A DNA stretch of 64,000 bases from Voacanga thouarsii (lineage: Eukaryota; Streptophyta; Magnoliopsida; Gentianales; Apocynaceae), in contig JANUWF010003367.1 in assembly GCA_026120185.1 (NCBI GenBank), positions 3,201,228 to 3,265,227 of the forward strand, given 5' to 3'. Position numbers and translations under genes: made by a program. Shown piece by piece: positions 40,782 through 52,823 of this stretch (the stretch's first letter is position 1; every line of letters begins with the position of its first letter). The notes beneath the pieces were generated by a model. That model was not told the origin of the DNA. It did not search any database and saw nothing but the letters and a program-made list of their open reading frames with translations.

Positions 40782-41121
40782 TGTTATGAATTATTGGAAT
40801 TTCCATTAATTAGTGGAGGCTCCACTAATTATGGATTTATGTGAATTATTAGAAGATTTTTATGGATGTCCACCATTTAGTGGAGACACCATTAATTGAG
40901 ATTAGTTGAAGATGATGTATGCCATGATGTATTTCACTAATTAGAGCTCTATAAATAGAGCTATTCTCTAAGCTTGTAATACACCATCATTTTTTTGTGA
41001 AAGAAAGATTAGAGAAAATTGTGAGAGAAAAGAAAGAGAGAAATTCTTGTGCAAAATAGTTAGAGTTTTATTAGTGTGTAGTGTGAAGATTTTATTCTAA
41101 CACTACCCTAATTTTATAACA
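40782..41121 (+). repeat. 5' LTR of E2
   Basis: 340 bp, same family and TATA palindrome as the E1 LTR. It has small deletions in the GA-rich leader. Confidence 0.96.
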
Positions 41122-41140
41122 CGTTATCAGCACGAGTCTC
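41120..41140 (+). promoter_or_regulatory. Candidate primer-binding region of E2
   Basis: CACGTTATCAGCACGAGTC follows the LTR directly. It is conserved in E3 (52159 on) and, with a CAG-to-CG change, in E1. It does not match the common plant initiator-tRNA 3' site TGGTATCAGAGC. Confidence 0.45.
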
Positions 41141-41185
41141 TGCCGTTATTAAAGCCAGAAGACAGGTACGCATTTATTGATCTCT

Positions 41186-41940
41186 ATGGCTAATCTCGCT
41201 AAACTCGAATTTGTAGCCCTTGATATTTCTGGAAAAAATTATATGTCATGGGTTCTCGATGCAGAAATGCATCTAAATGCTGAAGGCCTTAGTGAAACTA
41301 TTCAAGCACATAATAGTGCATCTGCACAACACAAGGCTAAAGCTTTGATTTTTATTCGTCGTCATCTCGATGAAAATTTGAAAATGGAATATCTTACCGA
41401 AAAAGATCCATATGGTTTGTGGGTAAATTTAAAAGAAAGATTTGACCACCTGAAGATGGTCGTACTACCCACTGCACGGTATGAATGGTTGCACCTGAAG
41501 TTGCAAGATTGTAAAACCGTGAACTCCGTGATGTATAAAACTACATCTTAGTTAAAACATTTTGCGGAGAAAAAGTTACTGATAAAGTTATATTGGAGAA
41601 GACATTCTCCACTTTTCATACCTCGAATATTGTCCTGCAGTAACAATATCGAGAAAAATGGTATCCCAAATTGACAAATTTAACATGAGTTATTATTGAG
41701 AAATCATGAAGCCGGATGAATCGGCTCAACAACGACTCCTGAAGTGAATGTCTGTTGGCTCCAGTGAAAGCCATCGTTATAGTCGTAGTTGTGGCAGTGG
41801 CCGTGGTTATGGTCATGGACACACTCGATATTTCCCTTATCACAGAGAAATACTGGCCACCTGAAGTGGAACAGAAAAGATAATAAGAGAAAAAGATATT
41901 TCCATTAATAATAAGCATCATATCTTTTATTCATATCACT
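41186..41940 (+). pseudogene. E2 gag
   Basis: An open frame from the ATG of MANLAKLEFVALDISGKNYM covers about 120 residues of the copia gag capsid (UBN2-like) region, through EYLTEKDPYGLWVNLKERFD and YEWLHLKLQDCKTVNSV. A TAG at 41549-41551 stops it where the family continues with a hydrophobic segment. Later sequence keeps the RGG-like tail in broken frames. It is the best-preserved gag N-terminus of the three elements. Confidence 0.85.
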
Positions 41941-43336
41941 AATGTTCATATGAACTTGAGGATACATGCTTATAGTTGCTCTTTTGTAATTGAGCTGACA
42001 AATGTAAGATGAAGGTTTGTAATTGTTCTTTTTCAATATTTACATTAGAGGAAACTAAACAATTAGTAATTATGGACTTCAGCTCCTCTTTTTCGACATC
42101 CTCCTCCTTTTCTTTCCCCTTTGAGCCAACATCGAGACTAGCAGCAGAATTAGCCGTAAAATTACTGCGAAATGAGTCTTGAGATTTTATGATCTCCTTA
42201 AGTTTATTATATTTCTTATTATATTTGGCCTTGAAGAATGCTTGTCTCAATTTCTGTGTTTGGTCCTCTAACTGCGTATTAGGACTTTCTTCCACCAACT
42301 GTTTTTCACATTCCAGTATCGCAATGGCTTCTTGTAATTTCTTCTCAGCCATATGTCCTCCTTCTTCTTTATTTTGCATATCCTGTAAATCGAAGTGATA
42401 TCATCAGTTATTTACTTATAAATCTTTCATAGTTTCATACTTGCAAATTATAAGTATGTATGAGAGAGAACCTGAACATTCTTGATTATGGTCTCCAAGC
42501 TCACCAATTTCCTGTGAGGCCATCGACGAATTCCTAACTCCCTACATCTTTTCTTGAGACGAGTTATGCCAATATTCAGTTCTTTGGCTGCGCTTTTGAT
42601 TGGTAGGTAAAAGTACTGCGAAATTGTTTCTCTTGATAGTGTCTGGGAGTTATTGCCCTTCTTCTCTCTCTGCCTCTTAATCATCTTCTTATCCCCAGGA
42701 ATTTTGTCTGCAATAATATCTTGAACTTCGATATTATGCATTTCATGAGTACTTACTCCGACTTCATTACCAAGACCACTCATTATTTCTCCTAAAAAAA
42801 AAAGAAAATAATATCAGTAAAGGTAATACTATTCAAAATCCATGTTTAAAGGTATAATACCCTGGAAACATATTCTGGCTTTGTTCAAAATCCATTAGAG
42901 AGTAGAAAGGATCATGCACAAGCATATCCTCATTCAAAGGAATAGCATCAAGAGGAACAGTATCAAAAGCAGTCTCTTGTAGAGGCGAGATCAACTTGGT
43001 CCAAAGCGGTATGTTCAAAACTTCCATCGATTTACATAAAAAACAAACCAAAAGAGAGTTTAATTTCATTATCAAGCATACTAAAAACAAATGGAAGCCC
43101 TCAAAGGTATCTCACCTGAAATTAGGAGGAAGTGGTTGGTTTGGAAAAGAAAACATATCAAAATCTTCTGCGTTCGAATTAGGCAGAAGCGGTTGGTTTG
43201 AAAAGGAAAACATATCAAAATCTTCTGTGTTCGAATTAGGCGAAGCAGTTGGTTTGGAAATGAAAATACATCAACATCTCGTCGCAAAAACTAAGTCAAA
43301 ATTTGACCATGTCTCAAATGAATTACGAGTCTCCAT
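41939..43336 (-). pseudogene. RKD-type RWP-RK transcription factor gene captured in E2 (copy B)
   Basis: Four exons on the minus strand, opposite to the element: exon 1 about 43122-43336, exon 2 near 42855-43020, exon 3 42472-42791, exon 4 41939-42382. Exon 3 encodes a complete RWP-RK domain: SQTLSRETISQYFYLPIKSA, then GITRLKKRCRELGIRRWPHRK. Exon 4 is a full open frame of about 146 codons rich in Gln/Lys/Glu. Exon 1 has three 19-residue repeats (FSFPNQPLLPNSN type) but frameshifts occur in it at CTG/CAG sites (for example 43274-43284). The exon 2 donor reads one base differently from copy C. RKD proteins are plant nuclear DNA-binding factors of egg-cell and embryo identity. As written it would not give a full protein, though the breaks may be sequence errors. 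Confidence 0.86.
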
Positions 43337-43599
43337 ATCTCGCTTTGTGATTTTTGTTTTTGATGTTTACTAATGATCGATAACCGATATATATATCGAT
43401 ACATATATATATATATATATATACTCGTATGAGGAAGAAGAAAAGGTAGATGGTAGGTAGAGGGTCGGAGGAGAAGAAAAGACAAGAGAGGAAGATGAAA
43501 AGTCGAGTACGGGAAGAGTGAAAAAAAAATAGATATTTTTCTTGACATTTCCTGCTTGTCATCATTTTCTTATATTTATTTTCTTATTCTCTTATGAAA

Positions 43600-45783
43600 T
43601 CATTATTCCCTAAATTAAGGGGAGAACAGAAACAGTACAAGAAAGATCGTGATTGGACAACATCATTAAATTATCTTGATCCGCATACAAGCGCGTGTGA
43701 ACGTGAAGTTCAAAAGATAATTCATTTGTAAAGCATTGCAAATCAAATGCCAGACGCTTTTGTTGACTCTAGAAGAGTAACAAAATCGCATATGCCAGCC
43801 TATAAATGCTCCTATTCGAATTGAAGTTCCAACAGAACAAAATATTATACCTATAGTCATTGAGCCAAAAGCATGCCGAAGCATGGCCGACCTCTTGGTT
43901 CTAAAGATAAAAATCCTCGAAAGAAAAGAGGATTAAATGATCCGAAGATCATATTGAAGAAAAGAATGATAAAGACCAAGAGAGAACTCGATGACAAAGA
44001 ACCGAAGTTGATGAAAGTAACACCTGAAATTTCTATCAATTATACCACTTCGGTAGAAGTTGGAATCGGATAGAAACCGTTATTGATGATATATTTGCAT
44101 ACAATATATCTCTTGATGTTACACAGGATAATGATGATCCCGAACCAATATCGATTGATGAATGTCGGCATAGAAAAGATTGGTCGCAATGGAAAGATGC
44201 GATTCAATCGGAGTTAAATGCACTCGACAAAACGTGAAGTCTTCGGACCGCAGTCCGAATACCGAAGGTGTAAAACCCGTTGGCTACAAATGGATATTTG
44301 TGCGAAAGCGCAATGAAAAGAGTGAAATCGTTCGATATAAAGCGCGATTAGTAGCCCAAGGTTTTTCACAAAGACCAGGTATTGACTATGATGAAACTTA
44401 TTCTCCCGTTGTTGATGCTATTACACTCCGATATCTTATCGCTTAGGCAAGACATGAAAAGATAGATATGCGCCTATTAGATGTTGTCACTCGCTTACTT
44501 GTATGGAAATTTAGAAAATGATGTTTACATGAAAATCCCCGAAGGATTTCATATGCCCGAAGCATATAAACATTATCCTCGTGAAAATTACTCCATCAAG
44601 TTGCGTAAATCATTATATGGCCTCGAAGCAATCTGGGCGCATGTGGTTTACACGTCTTAGTGAATATTTATTGAAAGCGGGATTTAAAAATGACCAGGTA
44701 TGTCCATGCGTTTTTATTAAGAAATCTGGTTCTAAATTTGTGATATTAGCTATATATGTTGATGATATTAATCTTATTGGAACTCCCGAAGAGCTCCAAG
44801 AAACAATTGATTATTTAAAAAGAGAATTCGAAATCAAGGATTTTGGTAAAACCAAATTTTGCCTTGGTTTACAAATTGAACATTTGGAGAGTGGAACATT
44901 TATTCATCAATCAACATATACAAAGAAAAGTGCTAAAAAGATTTTACATGGACAAAGCACATCCATTGAGTATTCCAATGATCGTGCGATCATTAAATGT
45001 GGATAAAGATCCTTTCCGACCTCAAGAAAATGATGAAGAACTCCTTGGTCCTCGAAGTACCATATCTCAAATGCAATTGGTGCATTGATGTATCTTGCTA
45101 ATAATACACGACCTGATATTGCTTTCGCTGTCAATTTATTAGCAAGATTTAGTTCTTCACCAACACAACGACATTGGAATGGAATTAAACAAGTCCTTCG
45201 ATATCTCCAAGGTACAATTGATCTCGGATTATTTTATTCAAATAAAACCAGTCCAACATTGATAGGTTATGCAGATGTCTGGTTATTTATCCGATCCACA
45301 TAAAGCACGTTCTCAAACGGGCTATATATTTACATGTGGAAATACCGCTATATCATGGCGTTCTACGAAACAATCTATAGCAGACTACTTCTTCAAATCA
45401 TGCTCGAAATTATAGCCATTCATGAAGCAAGTCTAGAATGTGTATGGCTAAGATCCATGATTCATTATATCCGAGAAAGTTGTGGATTATCATCAATCAA
45501 AGATATTCCAACTCCTCTTTATGAAGACAATGCAGCTTGCATAGCTCAATTACGAGGCGGATATATTAAAGGAGATCGGACAAAACATATTTCACCAAAA
45601 TTCTTCTTTACTCATGAACTCCAGAAGAAAGGTGAAATTGATGTGCTACAAATTCGGTCATGTGATAACCTCGCAGATATTTTCACGAAGACTTTACCGA
45701 TCGCAACATTTGAAAAGTTGAGATATAAAATCGGTATGCGTCGGTTTAAAGATTTAAAGGAATCATCTCATCATGGGGAGTAA
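43600..45783 (+). pseudogene. E2 reverse transcriptase and RNase H
   Basis: Copia pol 3' half resumes at CATTATTCCCTAAATTA, equal to E1 38097 onward. RT motifs (GVKPVGYKWIFVRKRNEK, AIYVDDINLIG) and RNase H/terminal motifs (EDNAACIAQLRGG, DIFTKTLP) are present. At least five frameshifts interrupt it, most at CTG/CAG positions (44490, 44622, 45277, 45384, 45404). The stop is at 45781-45783. Confidence 0.9.
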
Positions 45784-45908
45784 TAAATGGACATATAGAA
45801 TAGTGTACTCTTTTTCCTTCACTAGATTTTTTTTTCCCACTGGGTTTTTATCTAGTAAGGTTTTAACGAGGCATATTCTTTATGTATGGATGGACATCCA
45901 AGGGGGAG

Positions 45909-46248
45909 TGTTATGAATTATTGGAATTTCCATTAATTAGTGGAGGCTCCACTAATTATGGATTTATGTGAATTATTAGAAGATTTTTATGGATGTCCAC
46001 CATTTAGTGGAGACACCATTAATTGAGATTAGTTGAAGATGATGTATGCCATGATGTATTTCACTAATTAGAGCTCTATAAATAGAGCTATTCTTTAAGC
46101 TTGTAATACACCATCATTTTTTTGTGAAAGAAAGATTAGTGAAAGAAAGATTAGAGAAAATTGTGAGAGAAATTCTTATGCAAAATAGTTAGAGTTTTAT
46201 TAGTGTGTAGTGTGAAGATTTTATTCTAACACTACCCTAATTTTATAA

Positions 46249-46250
<2 letters not shown>
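45909..46250 (+). repeat. 3' LTR of E2
   Basis: 342 bp. Differs from its 5' partner by a few substitutions and by indels in the GA-rich leader. Confidence 0.96.
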
Positions 46251-46342
<92 letters not shown>

Positions 46343-46343
46343 A
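46251..46343. repeat. (TTA)n-(TTG)n compound microsatellite at E2 right flank
   Basis: About 19 TTA units followed by about 11 TTG units. The first five bases form the E2 target-site duplication. Together with the (AAT)n left of E1 it makes an inverted AT-repeat arm pair. Confidence 0.97.
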
Positions 46344-47296
46344 TTGCCACTATAAGACCTCCATGTGTGCTTCTTAGTCCTCAACCTCTACTCTTATGCT
46401 TCATCTCTTGATCTATCTTTTTCTCTTACTTTTTTACATTATCCTTATTGTTCGTGGAAACTACAAAATTGATTTCTTTCCAAAGTGAAATCTATTAAGA
46501 AAAATGAAATTTATTTGGTATAAGTAGATGGTAATTGAATTGAAATAAATTTGAATTAAGATAATAAAAAATTATTAAATAAGTGGAGTCCGATGAAGTT
46601 CAACGTAGAGTCAAAGAGAGAGAGTATAATATATTGTTGATATATAACCGTTTTCAAGAAATAAAAATTATTTAAATTATTATTATTATTTTAAACTAAA
46701 ATAAATTTTATATTAGAATAGATTTGCAATCCAAATACATCCATATAATTTATTGGTAAAAGATTTGCCTATGTAAAGTACTTAGTAATTATTGCATACT
46801 CTTATTTTTATTTATATGACATAGAATTAGTAAGAGAAGGGAGGGGATGGCAAGACGCACAAGAATATATATAGAGACTCGAAAGAATTGACGAGTGTAT
46901 TAAAAAAATAAATTATATTAATTTAAAAATGTTTTAAAAATATTATCAAATAGTTGGCCTATTTATATTTCAACATTTTCAGTTGCAAGCATGTATAAGG
47001 TTTTAACTTGTTCTCAATTTCTGTCTGAAAATAAAATTAAAAAAACACCCAAACGAGCCCTAGCATCTCGTCGCCTACTGACGCCGTCGTTTCACCAGGC
47101 GGTTAGCCGGACAAACCGAAATCAAATTACCCACGCCACAATTGGGGCGGAGTCTTGTGTTGCCGAAAGGCCCAAACCTCAACGCAAAGGCCACAACATT
47201 CCTGTCCTCTCCTCTCGATAAACTCTTTCTCGCATTAGTTGGCTAGAGCTCGAGCGCCTGATTCTGCTCTCGTAATTGCAGCTAATTGCTTCGAAT

Positions 47297-50200
47297 ATGG
47301 TATGTTTGGTTTTTGAATCGTTCGTTTCGCAACAAATGCGTACTTGTGTTCGTATATGCCCGTATGACTATGTCGTCAGTACTATAATTATCTCAAAAGC
47401 TGAAATTTATTTAGAAACTTGATATCTTTTCCTCTTCACGTAATTGCCTTGTTTTTCAATTTTCTTATTATTTTTTGAATTTGAATTCTGATGAAATTTT
47501 TGCTTAATGTGTGGCAAAATTGTGGAAAATTTTGATTTTCATTCTTCTTGATGCCCTAGGGTTTGGGGATTAGCTAATGCTTGTTATAATTTGATTAAGG
47601 CTAGGGCAAGCTGTCAAGGTCATATGGAAGAATTGATGGTTAAGTTGATTGTGCTTGATTATGATATCTTTCGTTTGACCATATTCGTAATATTCAGGCT
47701 TTTTTCCCTGTGATAATAATTTAGGGCTTGAACTAATTAAATCGGTATTGCCTCTAAGTTGCAAAGTAAAGATTGTTGGTGCTTGTGTATGTACCCATAA
47801 TTTACATGCTCATGCTATGTAAGTTCGTAAGTGCCGCTTTTGGTTCCCTTAAATATGTTTGCACTGCCTTTAGTGTCCTTTTTCTGAAGGTAGCCTAAAG
47901 TTTTACTGCTGTTAGTTTTTTAGTGGGTAGTGTTTGGGTGATCGCCTCTTTCTTTCATTATTGTCCACTAGTATTTCTTTCATTCTTTCATTGATTATTT
48001 TGTAGTTGAAACTAGTACAGGATTAGTTATATAGTAAATTGAAGGCAGTGCCATTGTTTCATTGGACGTGGGTATTTTCTGTTTTTGCTTATGGACGTCT
48101 TACTTGCATGTGTGCTTTTTTCCAATTTGTTACTGTATTAATTTCTCTGTGAGATTATAGTTAGAATTTGTGTTACTATTTATTTCTTAGTCATTTGAAT
48201 TTGAATTCATCTTTTAATAAATTTTAGAGGTTCTAGTTTTGTGCTTCTCTAGTGGTTTATTGAGTTTTGAATTAACATTTCATTTTTTTCCCCCAGGCCA
48301 CTCTTGCTGATTCTTTCCTGGCAGATCTTGAGGAATTGTCTGATAATGAAGATGATATTCTTGTGAGTGCCTTCTCCCCTGCTACCTCTGCTTGTAGAAA
48401 TGCATCAAATCATTTTTCTTGACTCTGCAAAAGATGCAAGATTTTTTAATTGGAATTTGTTTATTGGGTTTTGCCTGAGATATATGTGATCAAAACATCC
48501 TATGGATTTAGTGCTTATTGGTAGTGTGGTTTTTTCAGAACGAGGATGCTGGGGATGCAGAACAGATGGAAGAAGATGTTGATGGGGATTTGGCAGATAT
48601 TGAAGCATTGAATTATGATGATCTGGATAGTGTCTCCAAACTCCAGAAGACACAGCGTTATAATGATATTATGCAGGTTACTAAAAAGTTTCGTATAACA
48701 TTATATTTCCCCATTGCATATTAATTTGTATTTTTGTGCTGCAGTTAATTTTCTTATTCACTTTGATAAATTGGTGTCATGGTTTTTATCTTGCAGAAAG
48801 TTGAAGATGCTTTGGAAAAGGGGTCTGAGAACCCCATTCAGGGAATTGTTTTGGAAGATGATCCTGAGTATCAGTTGATTGTGGACTGCAATGCCCTGTC
48901 AGTTGACATTGAGAATGAGATTGTGATAATCCACAACTTCATCCGTGATAAATATCGCTTGAAGTTTCCAGAACTTGAATCTCTTGTTCATCATCCCATT
49001 GATTATGCTCGCGTAGTTAAAAAGATTGGAAACGAGATGGATCTGACACTTGTTGATCTTGAAGGGCTCTTGCCTTCAGCAATCATTATGGTGGTTTCAG
49101 TTACCGCCTCAACTACTAGTGGAAAGCCACTACCAGAGGAAGTCTTGCAGAAAACAGTTGATGCATGTGATAGGGCTCTTGCTCTAGATTCAGCCAAGAA
49201 AAGGGTCCTTGATTTTGTTGAGAGTCGAATGGGATACATTGCACCTAATCTTTCGGCTATTGTCGGAAGTGCAGTTGCTGCTAAACTTATGGGAACTGCG
49301 GGTGGACTTTCTGCATTGGCAAAGATGCCTGCTTGTAATGTTCAGCTTTTGGGTGCCAAGAGGAAGACCTTAGCAGGATTTTCCACTGCGACTTCCCAAT
49401 TTCGTGTAGGTTATCTTGAGCAAACAGAATTATTTCAGAGCACTCCACCTTCCTTGAGGATGCGTGCCTGCAGGCTCTTGGCTGCAAAATCAACACTTGC
49501 AGCACGTGTCGACTCTACTAGGGGTGATCCAACAGGGAAAACTGGAAGAATGTTTCGGGAAGAGATCCGGAAAAAGATAGAGAAATGGCAAGAGCCCCCT
49601 CCTGCAAAGCAGCCCAAACCTCTTCCAGTTCCTGATTCGGAGCCCAAGAAAAAGCGAGGTGGTCGTAGGCTGCGCAAGATGAAAGAAAGGTAATGTAGAT
49701 TTGTGTTGATATAATATCTTATTAAATATTGGTTAAGTTTGGAAGTCTCATGATCTAATCAATTTGCCAATTTCATTTAGATATGCTTTGACGGACATGC
49801 GAAAGCTGGCAAATAGGATGGCTTTTGGAGTTCCTGAAGAGAGTTCTCTAGGTAATCATTATTTGTCTCAACATCTTCAGTTGTAAGTGTGATCTATGTT
49901 TTATCTTCTTGATATCTATATTGGCTATTTGCTGTGAGCCAAATATTCATTTGGTAAACATACAAGTGAAACATGCTACCATGGTAGTTTGTTTTATGAA
50001 CATTAATTTGTCCCCTCTACCACCTCAGAAAAAACTGTTATGTTGAAGTCCGAGTAAATAATGGTTATCTTTAACAAGAAAAGGTGGAAACAAGTCGTGC
50101 TATTGTGCAGTGGGGTTGCCATACATGATGCACTAGGCCTAATCATATGTCCTAGGTAGAATGTATGCACCTAAAAGTGTATCCATCTGTGAGCCTACGA

Positions 50201-51178
50201 GAACTCAATAATATCTCCAGCCATTGATTTACTGCTAAAAGACCTATAAACGTGCAACTCACTTATCATGCACATGCATATTGTCACACATAGTATAGAT
50301 GGACTATTCAGTTTTTATATTTTCATAACATGATTTTAATTCATGCTCATCTATTCTTCCTTGGGAATAGGTGATGGGCTTGGTGAAGGGTATGGAATGT
50401 TGGGCCAGGCGGGAAGTGGCAAATTGCGTGTAACACTTGGTCAGAGCAAGCTTGCTGCTAAAGTAGCCAAAAGGTACATATCAATTTGGGTTTTCTTGTG
50501 TTTCTATTATATTGCTTAGTTGCTTGCTTTACTAGTGAGTGAGTTTGTGAATTCTCTCTCTCTCTCTCTCTTTTATTTTTGTGCAGGTAATTCATTATAA
50601 TTTATTTTGCATAAGCATGCCATGAGACTTTACCTTCTGCTTTGGTATGTTTGTCAGGTTCAAGGAGAAGAATTATGGAAGCAGCGGTGCTACTTCTGGA
50701 TTGACCTCTAGTTTGGCCTTCACTCCTGTGCAGGTTAGTTACTTTTCTGACCATTTAACTGCCACAATGGTAAGCTTTTTATCCAAATATTAAGAAAACA
50801 GCTGAAGCTTAGTCATTTCTGTGTTAGTGTTTAAAACGTTTGCTACTTGATTATATATCAATTAGGAGGTGTTGTTTGCTGGAAATTTAACAAAATTGAG
50901 GTGACACATGCAAGCATAATTATCTTTATATCCCTCCAGTGGATGCATAATTATTTTGTTGGTCTGTTTTCATTTCTTTTAGTCAATCTTGTGTTTCCTC
51001 TCTAATATCCTTGTATGTCTTTGTGCCGTCTTCAATACTTTGTAATCACATTGCTGTTTCCTTTTCACAGGGGATTGAACTTAGCAATCCTCACGCACAT
51101 GCAAACCAGTTGGGCAGTGGAATGCAAAGCACCTATTTCTCTGAAACCGGTACTTTTTCGAAGATCAAGAGGACTTGA
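47297..51178 (+). CDS. PRP31: U4/U6 snRNP protein PRP31
   Basis: Core spliceosome protein that binds the U4 snRNA-15.5K complex and is needed to form the U4/U6.U5 tri-snRNP. Predicted exons are 47297-47299, 48297-48362, 48539-48676, 48797-49689, 49781-49851, 50371-50473, 50658-50733 and 51071-51178, all GT-AG, giving 485 aa, the typical plant length. The acidic N-terminus (ADSFLADLEELSDNEDD) precedes the NOSIC region, then the Nop domain with NLSAIVGSAVAAKLMG at about 220-235. Next comes a basic stretch (KKKRGGRRLRKMKER), and the Prp31 C-terminal domain (GDGLGEGYGMLGQ) ends in SKIKRT. The first coding exon holds only the ATG, followed by a 997-bp intron. The start is supported by the direct in-frame join M-ATLADSF. 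It lies between two copia elements yet is fully intact. Confidence 0.96.
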
Positions 51179-51808
51179 AGCAGTCAGCACGCCTGTTGTA
51201 AACAGCTGAATTTGTGTCCCTTCGTATACAGGAGTTGGTAAATGGTGCCGGAAATTTCCCTTGGGAATAAGACAAAGACTAAGGAAGCCATGAAGCAAGA
51301 GGATTGGGGGGGGGGGGGGAGAGGGTGGCGGCTGGTGGACTATATCAGCTTGCTGGTTCACGTGTAACAAAGGGGAAGTTGGGTTATGGTTGTGTATTAG
51401 TTGAAGTGTGTCTATCCGCTCGGATGGATTTTAATTTGATGTTTTCTATATCCTGTTGGAAGATTTTTGTAATTTTGGGTGCCTAGAAGTTTGGAGACGG
51501 AAAGAGGGAGAGCTTTTAAGTTGAACAAGTTCGCCTAGTTTATTATCTAGTATATGATCAATGTGTATTTTAACATTAGTTCTGTTAGTATTTGATAAAT
51601 GAGCCTTATACATGAGGTCTGTTAGATTTAACAAAAAGATTTAATCTATGAAGCTATTATTTTAAAATCAGTGCACTTTTTCTGGATGGATGTCTAATGT
51701 CTGGATGAGTGAAGTTTTATTCAAATCAACTGCTTCTAAACAATGGTTCATGTTCGCATTGTTTCAATTACTAATATGAAAATATTAATTATCTTATAAT
51801 ATAATATA
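51179..51808 (+). other. PRP31 3' flank
   Basis: Likely 3' UTR, with a 14-base G run at about 51307-51320, then AT-rich DNA up to the E3 insertion 631 bases after the PRP31 stop. No gene seen. Confidence 0.6.
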
Positions 51809-52160
51809 TGTTATGAATTATTGGAATCTCCATTAATCAGTGGAGGCTCCACTAATTATGGATTTATGTGAATTATTAGAAGATTTTTATGGATGTCCAC
51901 CATTTAGTGGAGACACCACTAATTAAGATTAGTGGAAGATGATGTATGCCATGATGTAATCCACTAATTAGAGCTCTATAAATAGAGCTATTCTCTAAGC
52001 TTGTGATACACCATTATTTTGTGAAAGAAAGATTAGTGAAAGAAAGATTAAAGAAAGAAAGAGAGAAGTTTGAAGAGAAATTCTTGTGCAAAGAATAGTT
52101 AGAATTTTCTTAGTGTATAGTGTGTAGATTTTATTCTAACACTATCCTAATTTTATAACA
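51809..52160 (+). repeat. 5' LTR of E3
   Basis: 352 bp, TGTTAT...ATAACA, with the same TATAAATA palindrome. Confidence 0.96.
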
Positions 52161-52219
52161 CGTTATCAGCACGAGTCTCTGCCGTTATTAAAGCCAGAAG
52201 ACAGGTACGCATTTATTGA

Positions 52220-52820
52220 TCTCGCTAAATTCGAATTTGTAGCCCTTGATATTTCTGGAAAAAAAAATTTATATGTCATACAAAAATGCATCTAAATACT
52301 AAAAAAAAGGAGATTCATATGTCATGTGGATAAAAAGAAAGATTTGACCACCTGAAGATGGTCGTACTACCCACTGTACGGTATGAATGGTTGCACCTGC
52401 AGTTGCAAGATTGTAAAACCGTGAACTCCGTGATGTAGAAAACTACATTTTAATTAAAATTTTTACGGAGAAAAAGTTACTGATGAAGTTATATTGGAAA
52501 AGACATTCTCCACTTTTCATGTTCTACAGTAACAATATCGAGAAAAATGGTATCTAAAATTGACAGCTTTAACATGAGTTATTATTGAAAAATCATAAAA
52601 CCAGATGAACTGGCTCAACAGCACTCCCAGAAGTGAATGTTGTTGGCTCCAGCAGAAGCCATCGTTATAGTCGTAGTTGCGGCAGTGGCCGTGGTTATGA
52701 TCATGGACACACTCGATATTTTCCTTATCACAGAGAAATACTGGCCACCTGAAGTGGAACAGAAAAGATAATAAGGGGAAAAGATATTTCCATTAATAAT
52801 AAGTATCACATCTTTTATTC
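52220..52820 (+). pseudogene. E3 gag remnant
   Basis: Shares with E1 the deletion of about 90 codons after the KFEFVALDIS start. The rest is interrupted by stops. The tail (SRSCGSGRGYDHGHTRYF-like) is recognisable. Non-functional. Confidence 0.78.
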
Positions 52821-52823
52821 ATA

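Larger units (their letters stand above)
40782..46250 (+). mobile_element. Ty1/copia LTR retrotransposon E2 carrying an antisense RKD gene
   Basis: A 5469-bp element with LTRs at 40782-41121 (340 bp) and 45909-46250 (342 bp), and a TTATT target-site duplication at 40777-40781 and 46251-46255. Its left LTR starts ten bases after E1 ends. Internal order is gag, RKD gene on the minus strand (41939-43336 plus upstream sequence to about 43598), then reverse transcriptase and RNase H. Protease and integrase are missing: the RKD segment replaces the part equivalent to E1 36606-38095. The polypurine tract AAGGGGGAG precedes the 3' LTR. It is non-autonomous as it stands. Confidence 0.95.

Noticed and set aside
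43081..43373. Plus-strand frames across RKD exon 1 (also 53887-54240)
   Set aside because: Antisense shadows of the repeated RKD exon. The minus-strand frame has the splice sites and the family sequence.
35503..46250. One long element with nested LTRs
   Set aside because: Each LTR pair has its own matching five-base duplication (AATAA and TTATT), so two adjacent complete elements fit better than one nested unit.
35418..46343. Repeats resembling a CRISPR array
   Set aside because: They are simple trinucleotide microsatellites without spacers, in a plant nuclear context.
49003..49677. Three minus-strand frames opposite PRP31 exon 4
   Set aside because: They are shadows of the large PRP31 exon. 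The plus-strand protein matches the family throughout.
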